This document shows positions 55,452 to 64,000 of a stretch of DNA of 64,000 bases, one piece after another (the stretch's first letter is position 1; each line of letters begins with the position of its first letter). The stretch is taken from contig NW_004086356.1 of assembly GCF_000220395.1 (NCBI RefSeq), forward strand, positions 36,954 through 100,953. Reading direction: 5' to 3'. Both the position numbers and the translations under genes were made by a program. Source of the DNA: Ichthyophthirius multifiliis (lineage: Eukaryota > Ciliophora > Oligohymenophorea > Hymenostomatida). The notes under the pieces were generated by a model, which did no database searches, had not been told where the DNA came from, and worked only from the letters and a program-made list of their open reading frames with translations.

Positions 55452-56085
55452 TAGATTTTTTAGATAAAATTAAAATTTATAACATATAAATAAATTATGC
55501 TATAATTAATTAAAAGAATTAATATGTTATGATTGTGATGCTGATGTTGGTTAAGGTTTAAGAAAAGGTTTATGTTTAGAAGTTTGTGAAAATATATATA
55601 ATAATTGCAAATAAGATTACTTTTCTATAGATTAAGGTACTGAATAAATAAGCATGTGTTCTAGTAATGATATTATTTGTTCAAAACTAAGCGATATAAC
55701 AAATGATTCGAAAGAGTTTTGTAAATATTTAGGATATGAAGTTAATTTTAATGAGGATTATGATCATTGGTTTTTTTCGTTTTCTTTTGAACGGTCTTCA
55801 GGTTTCTAACCTGTATGTTGGAACTCAGTTCCTAGTTAGAAAATTTTTGGACCTATAGCTGTTAATAATAACAATAACAATAATAAAAAATAAAAATAAA
55901 ATAATCAAAAAAATAATGAAAAATGGTGGAGAATTGCTTATTTAATACTTGCGTTTGTAAGTATTATTTTAGTTGTTGGAATTGCTTATTAGTTTATTAA
56001 TAGATAATATAATATTAATTAAAAATAATCTAAAGGAATTATGATTGGAGGAGGTTCTGTTCCTAATAAATATAAATATTAGTGA
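55118..56085 (+). CDS. Cys-rich type I membrane protein (folate-receptor-like ectodomain)
   Basis: Two exons (55118-55398, 55464-56085) in phase; 300 aa; no frameshift. MMKILKCIIHFIILIQL is a signal peptide. The ectodomain has about 14 cysteines: CQKHSHRSCCS, NKLCYNQLKELICYDCDADV, GLCLEVCENIYNNCKQDYF, SNDIICSKLSD, EFCKYLGYEV and PVCWN. The order CC...LCYxCxxDVG...CxxxCxxxYxxC resembles the folate-receptor-like fold seen in several protist surface proteins. A single membrane segment (WWRIAYLILAFVSIILVVG) and a short cytoplasmic tail end it. A polyAsn/Gln linker precedes the membrane segment. Ligand is unknown; folate binding itself is not implied. Confidence 0.72.
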
Positions 56086-56813
56086 ATAACTAAATTTAAT
56101 TGGATTTTTTTTTTTCTTTCTTTTTGATATATAATAAAAATATTTTTTGTTTCATATTAATAAAAAAAATTTATTTATTTAATTATAGTTTTTTTTTATA
56201 TATTAATTAATGTTCAGATCAAAATATTTTTTATTTTTTTATAAATAAATTTATTTTTATCATTATATTATAGAATTTTTTATTAAATCGAAAATAAATA
56301 TTTTGAATAATTAAAATCTTAATATATAATTATTATATTAATTTATTATAATAATATTTATTTTTAATAAATATTTAATTTTAATATTTTATTTTATTTA
56401 TAAATGTCAATGTAAAGAGTTAGATTTAAATATAAAATTATGAACATAGAAAAGAAATATAATATAGTTATTTTTATTTTTTATAAACATTTTTATTATT
56501 TCAATATCAATAAATTTTTTAATTTTATTTCTTCTTAATTTTAATATAAAAAACTTAATTAAATTATTTAATCTATTTATTTAGTTGTTAATTTTAATTA
56601 AATATTTGATATTTCTAATTAAGAAAATTTAATTTCACTACTATTTTTTTAGGATTTTGTTTCATCAGTTTTTACGAAATTTAGAAAGTCAAAAAAGAAA
56701 AAAAATTATTTACAAAAATTGAAATAACTATTAGTTTTCCAAAAAAAATAAAATAAAAAAATATCTCCTTATTTTTTTATTTAAATTGTTTTCTATAATT
56801 ACTTTAACTTTTT
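56086..56813. other. Convergent spacer
   Basis: About 730 bp of A/T sequence between convergent genes; nothing recognised. Confidence 0.5.
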
Positions 56814-57466
56814 TCATTTTCGGATTTAAGAAAATTAAAATTTTTATACATATTCAAGAAAATCTTATTAAGAAACATATAATTTATAATTTATTAATTC
56901 ACAAAAAGTTTTTTCTAATAAAGAAAGTTCATTTTTTTAACTCCCCCTATTTTTGCATAATATTCATTATTTAAAACTTAGTCATTATTAAATTTTATTG
57001 CAATTATACATGAAGATAAAACTAATCTATTAAAATTTTAAAAAATTAATATTTCTAGAAAAAAAAAAAAAATTAAATAAATAATACCTTAATAATGTAT
57101 AAGAGTTCAATAATTCTTCACCTGTTTCTTATCTTAGTCTATCTATATAAATTATAGCAAGTAAAAAATTGACATTAGAACAATCAGTAAACTTTTTAAT
57201 TCTTCTAAGATAATCTATTGTTTTTATAGGAGGTAATTTTTAGGATGAAAAATTAGGATGTGGAGCTTTTTATTCCAAATCTTTTTATTAGCAAATAAAT
57301 TCTAAATACTCTACAATTACTTATAAATCAATTTATTAATCATAAGTTTCTTAATCAAAAGCAATAAAAGATTATTAGATGTCATTTTAAAAGTTATTTT
57401 AATTGTTTTATTGAATTTAACTTAAGTATTATTATTATTATTAATATATTTTTTCTTATTTTTCAT
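56814..57466 (-). CDS. PHO80-like (P/U-type) cyclin
   Basis: Two exons (57088-57466, 56814-57026) around a 61-bp intron. The cyclin core is clear: PPIKTIDYLRRIKKFTDCSN, NFLLAIIYIDRL, then across the intron LNSYTLLRLVLSSCIIAIKF, then YYAKIGG, NELSLLEKTFCELINYKLYV and FLEYVQKF. This is the pattern of PHO80/P-type cyclins, which partner a CDK. Two one-base repairs are needed: the T7 run at 56932-56938 (joins YYAKIGGVKK to NELSLLEK) and one A in a run near 57440-57447 (joins the start to the body). Short N-terminus with polyGln. Family known for nutrient signalling or, in protists, cell-cycle entry. Confidence 0.8.
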
Positions 57467-59707
57467 TTTTATTAATATTATTAAGTAAAACTTTATTATT
57501 TGTTTTTTCTTATATTTACATATTTAGTTTTATATTTAATATATCGTATTCGGAATATATAGGTGGGGGGATAAGATGAATTTCTTATATTTTTTTTATA
57601 AGAAATTAATTTATCTAATTAATTATTTATTTATTTATTTTGTGGGGGGGATGAATAATTTTAATTTTATTTTTTAAAAATAATGAGTAAAAGCTTTTAA
57701 AAATAGCTCTTTTTAATTTTAACTTTGAAAAATATTTCATATAATTTTTTATATTTTTTTAAAATTAAATATATCCTTTTTTAAATAAAAATAAATTATA
57801 TATATATTAGAACATATAATTTTTAAATTTGTATAAACATTTTATATAATAATTTGTAATAAAGATTCATTTTTTTTAAATTAATAAAACACTTTATATT
57901 GTATTAAAACATATTTTATATATTTTCTATTTTAACATAATATTTTAATATATTTAGTTTGGTTATTTTATATTCAATAAAATAGAAATTTATAAAAAAC
58001 CATTATACATTTTTGAGTATACAACTATATTTTGAATACAGTAATATAAAAACATATTTTAAAATAATAATTCTGCAATAAAAATGTATCATTCAATATT
58101 TATTTTTAGTGGATTTAAATAAATATAAGTTATCAAAAAATTACCTTTTATTTAATTTTGTATATATTTAAAAAAAAATAAACACAATAAAAAAAATAAA
58201 AAAATTAATCTAAAAAAATAATAAAAATAAATATTTAAAAATTATTTAATTAAAAAATAAATAAAATAATTTAAACAATTAATACAATTAAAAACAATTA
58301 ATTTATTTATTATTGTCAAAATATGAAAAATATTAATATTTTATAAGATATTTATCAAATAAAATAATTTTATTTATAAAAATTATTAAAATTTTTAATA
58401 TAAAAAATAAGAAAAAAAATTTACTTATATAATATTTAAATATATATTCATAAATATAATTTAATTATTATTTTTATAATAAAATAAAAAAAATAGGAGT
58501 GTTTCATAAATTATTTCTTTCCACAATTTTAAACAGCATTTTATTGCTTTAGAAAATTTATAAATAGATAACTTAAATTTATTATTTATATTATTATATT
58601 TAATTAAAAAAACAACAAATTATTAAATAGTTTTCTACTTTTAAAGGCGATACATTAATTTATTAATATGAAATTATTAATAAAGCCTATTAAAATAATA
58701 ATATAAATAATACTTTATAAGTTTTAATTAAAAATAAAATAAATCTAAGATAAAAAAAAAGCATTTTCACTTTTATAAATTTCGTGATAGAATTTTATTT
58801 CTTTTTCATTTTATAAAAATTATAACTCTTATTTATATAAATATATTTATTTGTCCTAATAATAAATTAATTCAAATATTTTTAAAATTTTAATTATTTC
58901 CAGTTTTTAAAATTTATTAAGCAACATCAATTTTTTCAGAAATAAACTTAAAATAATAAAAATTATTTATTTTGTATAAAAAAAAATAGTATGAATTAAA
59001 TATATATAAAATATAAGATTAAAAATTATATTTTTTAAAGAAATATATTTATTAAAAAAATGTTTAATTAATAAAATGCTAAATATAAATACTTTCGTTT
59101 ATTTTATTTAAAATAATCATTGTGAATATATTCAAAATATATAAAAAAAAATTCTTTTTAAATTATATATCAATGTTTAACTAAAATATAAAAAATAAAT
59201 TTTATATTAAAAGTTAATAATAAATTTGAAAAAATATGTTTGAATTTTTAATTATGTTTATTAATTATTAAAAATTAATAATTTAAAAATTTATAAATTA
59301 AAAAAAATAATGAAATAATAATAATAATACTAATGTAATAAGTATTGACGAATATAACTAATTAATTTAAGAAAATGTTAAAATTATAACATAATATTTT
59401 ATAAATTTTATGACTAAATTATTCGATTTGGTTAGATAACTAAATAAAATTATGCTTATATCATATTATATACTGATTTAATTATTAATATATTTTAAAT
59501 TGGATATATCAAATATTTAATAAATTAAGATTTAAAATATTTTAAATTAAAAAATATATTATTATTATTCAGCCAATTATAGTTATAATAAATATATATA
59601 AAATAAAAAATTGTAAATATGTATAAAATTTAACTTTATGAAAATATAAAATATAATTTAATTAAATGTATTTTTATTTAAAATTTATTTCAAATAAAAA
59701 TTTATAT
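57467..59707. other. Long gene-poor region with two G-tracts
   Basis: 2.2 kb, mostly A/T. Two G runs (G6 at 57565-57570, G7 at 57644-57650) are striking in this composition. A weak coding trace (about 59310-59500, plus strand, including SIDEYNQLIQENVKIITQYF) needs one extra base after its ATG and has no clear end; I do not call it as a gene. Confidence 0.45.
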
Positions 59708-60745
59708 TCAAATAAAAATTTTGATTCTATATATACATGTATAATCTTTGTTTCCTTTATTTTTAAATTCTAATTTAATTCCTTTATATGTACCGCTTTT
59801 AAAAAATATTTAATTTATATATATAAAAATATATATAAATATTTATAAATATATATATATATATATATTAATATATACTTATTAAATAGTTTATATATAT
59901 AATAAGTAATATAATTATTATCATCTTCTTTTTTAAATTAATAAATATCTTCTGGATTTATATATTGAATTAATAAAACTTCATCATATTAGTTTATTGT
60001 AACCCACTAACTGTTTTCATATTTTAATCCAAAAAGTTAAAATTTTGCAACAGAACAAGTCTCTTTTAATTGTTATTTATAAAATGTTAAAGCTATGGCT
60101 TAAATTTTATAGCTTTATTTAAATTCTATACTTATTTTAGCATATTCTCCTGTCAAAAAAATACTTTATTCTTAAAAATATTCGTCAGAAAGCAATAATT
60201 CCAAATCTTGAAAATATTTTTTTTTCTTTCATTTTTTTTTTTAGTAAAATATTTTTTGTTTAAAAAAAAAAAAAATTAAAAATTTACCATATTATTTATA
60301 AGTTTCGTAACTTAAAATTAATTTTATTCTTTGAAATTATAAGTAAAGCTTGTGTAAGTAGAGTTATGTATTATTTTTGATTCTTTTTATTTTTTTAATT
60401 AAATAAATAAATAATTTAATATTAAAATTTATTACAAGGCGCAATGTTTTATAAGTTTAAGTAATTTTCAAAGTTATAAGCATTTAGAGTTTAAAAATTT
60501 TATGTTAAATTATAATATTATTGCTATAATTATTTATTTTTTTACGAACATAAATATATTTATCCTATTAGTTCTTATATTTAATCATATAAAGTATTAA
60601 ACTCAAAAAAATTTTTTAATAGATAAATATTTTTTTAAGAGAGTCTATTTTCTTTAGTACTTTCAAAGCTTTCTATTAATTCATTAATACTAAACTCTAT
60701 ATAATTTAATTATTATCTTTAATCGTTTAAATCGTCTAAAACGGA
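59708..60745 (-). CDS. Coiled-coil protein with beta-sandwich-like C-terminus, 5' end unresolved
   Basis: At least four exons. The first visible reads VLDDLNDQRQQLNYIEFSIN and continues as a helix-rich region to about 60430; next is QYITLLTQALLIISKNKINF (about 60350-60290); then SDEYFQEQSIFLTGEYAKIS followed by FKQSYKIQAIALTFYKQQLK and FQLFGLKYENSQWVTI (60215-59960); last GTYKGIKLEFKNKGN ending at TGA 59708. The C-terminal pattern of short beta-strands with GEYAKISIEFK and YKIQAIALTF looks like a galactose-binding/discoidin-type beta-sandwich, but this is a tentative reading. The start codon was not found; the first exon may lie near 60750-60960. Confidence 0.5.
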
Positions 60746-60957
60746 AATAAAAAATTTATAAAAAATTGAAAACAAAATTAATTATATTAAGAATTTCAAA
60801 CCTTAATTTATCATTTTTTATTTTTTTATAATTTTTATTTTTAGCTAAAATTATGAAATCAAAAATTTTATTTAAAAAGAAATAGTAATATATAAATAAA
60901 TAAAAAATGCTTTTTTTATAAAAAATAAAAAATAAATGTGTATATAATATTTTATTT

Positions 60958-61465
60958 TCATTCATTTTATACTTTATCTAATTCTTATAAAACCTATTTT
61001 ATATTTTAATCGCTAATTAAATTTTTTACAGTATCTAAATCTTAACTTAAAAAATTAAAAGTTGCTGCACTAACTGCATAAAATAAATGAAACCCAAATT
61101 CAAATGAAGCTGAAGGTATATGCCAAATAGTTAATAAAGCAGTAAAATAAAGGACTGTAATATATCCTTTAGTCTAACATAAAAAAAGTTAGAAATATTT
61201 TTAATTTTATATATTTACTAATTTTATAATTCTTGGATTTTTTGATTTTGTCAAATGAATACTTTATCTAATTATTTATTATTTTAAAAGCTTTGTATTG
61301 TATAAAGCCATTCCTAATGCAATATAGCTACCAAAATATAATCTTCCTATAAAGAACTTTCTTTATCTATTTTTAGTTTTAATTCTTAAAATTAATTTAT
61401 TATAAATACCTCTCTTCATCTTTATAAGTATCAACAAGTGAGATTTTCGCATTTTTGAATTTCAT
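60958..61465 (-). CDS. Small multi-spanning membrane protein, conserved-looking
   Basis: Three exons (61410-61465, 61219-61366, 60958-61173), introns of 43 and 45 bp, all in phase; 139 aa with TGA stop. It begins MKFKNAKISLVDTYKDEERQ. Hydrophobic segments are FFIGRLYFGSYIALGMALYN, ITVLYFTALLTIWHI and FEFGFHLFYAVSAATFNFL. The charged, non-cleaved N-terminus and small size would suit an inner mitochondrial or ER membrane protein. I do not recognise the family. Confidence 0.72.
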
Positions 61466-61668
61466 ACTTAATCCTTTATTTTAAATTTTTTTTAATTATT
61501 CATTAAATATAATTATTTTAAAGTTTTTTAACTTAACACATAATCATACATTTTTGATTTTTTTTTTTTTATTATCAATATATGTATATGTTTTTTTTTT
61601 TTTTCAAAAAAGAATATTTTATATATATAAAAACCCTTAAAACTAAATAAATAAATAAAACTAACTAT

Positions 61669-62622
61669 TCACTATTTTCTATTTTTTTTCTTTAATTGAA
61701 TTTATTAAATTTTATTTAACATTTACTAAATACCTTCCATTTTTTAAGTAAAATATCTTTGTACATAAAAAGAAGGTAAACTCCCAAAAATAATATCAAT
61801 AATTTCATGTTTCCAATTTCCACAAGAACTCTATTATTAAAATAAAAATGCATTAAATGCTCCTTTAGAAAACTCTTAAACAGAAATTGTACTAAATGAA
61901 GTTTTTTAAAAGCGAGTCATTTTTGTGCTTATATAATAGGGAGATATACTAGTAACTTGAATATTGTTTTTTTATTATAGAAATTCTTAGAATAAGCATT
62001 AGTGAAAATGATCAGAAAAAGCTTTTGAAGCACCATATACACTTAAATTACCACAAGGATATTTTCTCATCAAAGAAGAAATATTTATTATTCCATAATT
62101 CTAAAAAGGATCAAGAAAATGATTTTTTAATACATACTGGGTTATTATTGATGAATTTTAAATGTTTATATTTATTAAATCAATTACTTCTTCAATAGAG
62201 GAATACTTAAGGGAATTTACGTGTGTAATACCAGCATTATTTATTAGTATTTTAATATTATAATTTTTCAAATTTTAATATAATTGATTATATATGTCGT
62301 TTTGACTTAAATCACATATAAAAGTAAATACTTATATGTTTTAATTTTTTTATTCAATTATTTATTTACATTCATTTAATTTTTTTGGATTTTTTCCATG
62401 TAAAATTATATTAAAATTTAAAGATGATAAATCATATGCCATTTATAACCCTATCCCATCTGAAGAACCAGTTATAAATGCAAAATCATTATTATTCTAT
62501 TTATATTTGAAGGTTAATTCTGTCAGTTTTTTAGGAAATATATAAGGGTAAAATTTCTTCATTAATTTAGTAAATTTAATAAATATAAAACCACAACCTA
62601 GAGATTAAAGAAAAATATCCAT
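61669..62622 (-). CDS. Short-chain dehydrogenase/reductase, 17beta-HSD12/KAR-like
   Basis: Single exon, 317 aa, fully intact. Rossmann signature FITGSSDGIGLQMAYDL (TGxxxGIG), then ILHGKNPKKL, then NNAGIT, catalytic Ser in ISSLMRKYP and the active-site YxxxK as YGASK (Tyr and Lys both present). SISPYYISTKM matches the PxxxxT block. A hydrophobic N-terminal stretch of about 30 residues could anchor it in a membrane. The order and the KxL spacing fit very-long-chain 3-oxoacyl-CoA reductase or 17beta-hydroxysteroid dehydrogenase type 12 proteins, which reduce 3-ketoacyl-CoA during fatty-acid elongation at the ER. Substrate is inferred from family resemblance only. Confidence 0.88.
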
Positions 62623-62669
62623 TATATATATATATATAGATATTATGAATAATATATATATTAAATAAT

Positions 62670-62700
<31 letters not shown>

Positions 62701-63560
62701 TTAATTTATAATATTCTTACAATATATTATTTTATATTTTATATATTTAAAATAAAAAATTAATTTTATTTATAATAAATTTTAATTTAAAAAAAAAAAA
62801 ATTATCAAATAAATATTTAATATATATTTATGTTGTCAATATTTTTTTTATATACTAAATTTAAATTAATAAAAATACAAATTTAGAAAAAAAATAAAAG
62901 TAAAAAATAATTATCTCAATAAAAATTATATAATAATATTTTTTTTTTTTGATAATTATTTTAACATAAATTAATATTATACGCCTTATAATTTTAAATT
63001 TGAAATAAAATGTATTATTGAATAATTTTTTTATAAAATCATTTAAGATTATATAATCTTATTAGATTTTTAGAGTTTTTAACTTTTTCTTGTATCTAAA
63101 AATTATAATTAAAATAAAAAAAGATTATTTATTTATTTGTTTATTAAAAAAAATGTAATTATTATTAAAAATGATTTAAAATAATTATATTAATTAAAAA
63201 AATAAAAAAAATTAATCATTTGATTTTCATTAATAAATCAATTAAAAGTTTATTTTAGTGATTAAAAAGTACAATTAAAATATAAAAAAAAGATATAAAA
63301 CATTTTGTAAAGTAAAATTATTAAATAGAAATATAATTATTAGATACAAAATATTTATAATATATTTATTAAAATAAAAAATACAAATTTATGATATGAT
63401 GTATATTTAAAATTATTAAAAATAATTTATTTTTAAAAAATTCATATATTCAATACATAATTATATTTTTATTTTTTTGTTTTAAAATTAAAAATATTTA
63501 TAATTAATTTTAATTTTTTTTAATTTTAATATTATAAAATACAAAAAATTAATTTAATAG
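62623..63560. other. Divergent intergenic A/T region
   Basis: About 940 bp with TA runs (62622-62640, 62668-62694). Probably promoters for both flanking genes; nothing else is recognised. Confidence 0.5.
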
Positions 63561-64000
63561 ATGTTTATTTTTGCTTACGAAATTATATTTGATATATTGT
63601 TTAGCTTAAGTTTAGGCACATATCTATATATTGAACAAAATAAATGCAATTGCTCGTTTTAAGAATGTAAATATTTGTAATTATGGGCACAAATAACGGC
63701 CATAATATTAATTTGTTATGCTGGATTTCATATTTTATGTATTCTAAATAAAATATACTACTTTTTCTTATATAGAATATCTATAGCTAAAAAAATAATT
63801 AGTTTTATTTATAAAAATTGGACAGAAATATATTTAATAACTATGTTAGGAGTTTGGGGAGGTGTAGTATATTTGTTAGCTAATTATGGAAAATAAGTTT
63901 TTAATTGTGATAAGAATTTAGTTTTGGCAGTAATTTATTTATATGAATATATATATATATTGATATATATGTATAAAAAAAAAATATATTTATATTTATA
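63561..64000 (+). CDS. Multi-spanning membrane protein, truncated by window end
   Basis: ATG at 63561, open to the end of the window. Hydrophobic segments: MFIFAYEIIFDILFSLSLGT, LWAQITAIILICYAGFHILC and IYLITMLGVWGGVVYLLA. A Cys cluster (KCNCSFQEC) lies between the first two. The last 60 bases are TA-rich and may already be intron. No family is recognised. Confidence 0.55.

Noticed and set aside
57565-57650. Telomere or telomere-addition site
   Set aside because: The G runs lack the GGGGTT periodicity of this ciliate group and are not tandem.
59310-59500. Small plus-strand gene with SIDEYNQLIQENVKIITQYF
   Set aside because: Its only ATG is out of frame, no end or introns can be placed, and the composition is close to the spacer; not enough to annotate.
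60756-60965. 69-codon ORF on the minus strand
   Set aside because: It overlaps the stop region of the 139-aa membrane protein and is Phe/Tyr/Lys-rich chance sequence; at most it covers an unseen first exon of the next gene.

Overview
Eukaryotic DNA, about 85% A+T, from a ciliate. The genetic code shows directly: real genes are open only when TAA and TAG are read as glutamine, and every gene I could close ends in TGA. Conserved domains (kinase, TBC, cyclase, Rab, HECT, SDR) run through TAA/TAG exactly where Gln is tolerated. Introns are short (mostly 40-110 bp, GT-AG, often GTAA/GTAT at the 5' end). This fits an oligohymenophorean ciliate macronuclear contig. The extreme A+T and the intron sizes suggest an Ichthyophthirius-like organism, but that is inference. 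Standard-code ORFs are nearly all meaningless here.

Layout. 1-2.2 kb: gene-poor, with one inverted repeat. 2.2-6.1 kb (-): tandem pair of calcium-dependent protein kinases, the second with a destroyed DFG motif. 8.4-10.0 kb (+): TBC Rab-GAP. 10.3-12.8 kb (+): NEK-type kinase. 13.2-14.7 kb (+): Q/N-rich protein. 15.9-19.4 kb (-): CFAP92/DUF4550-like cilium protein. 20.6-27.0 kb (-): large unidentified helical protein. 27.1-30.1 kb (-): NIF/NLF-repeat nucleoporin-like protein. 30.8-31.2 kb (-): small TIM chaperone. 31.9-33.4 kb (+): decayed amino-acid transporter. 34.6-36.6 kb (+): B-box-like, coiled-coil, beta-propeller protein. 37.5-39.3 kb (+): AGC kinase. 39.4-42.8 kb (-): class III nucleotide cyclase joined to a voltage-sensor-like membrane domain. 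43.8-46.0 kb (+): HECT ubiquitin ligase. 46.4-47.7 kb (-): coiled-coil protein ending in about 45 glutamines. 49.4-51.7 kb: small or broken coding regions. 53.4-54.3 kb (+): Rab GTPase. 55.1-56.1 kb (+): Cys-rich membrane protein. 56.8-57.5 kb (-): PHO80/P-type cyclin. 59.7-61.5 kb (-): two small genes. 61.7-62.6 kb (-): short-chain dehydrogenase. 63.6 kb to the end (+): partial membrane protein.

The gene set is signalling-heavy: Ca2+ kinases, cyclase, AGC and NEK kinases, Rab plus RabGAP, cyclin, HECT. No operon logic is expected or seen; genes lie on both strands with A+T-rich spacers.

A recurring pattern is that otherwise intact genes lose frame by exactly one base in an A or T homopolymer (at least six cases). 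This looks more like sequencing/assembly undercalls than biology, and it matters for anyone re-annotating the window. I found no CRISPR array, rRNA, convincing tRNA or telomere repeat.
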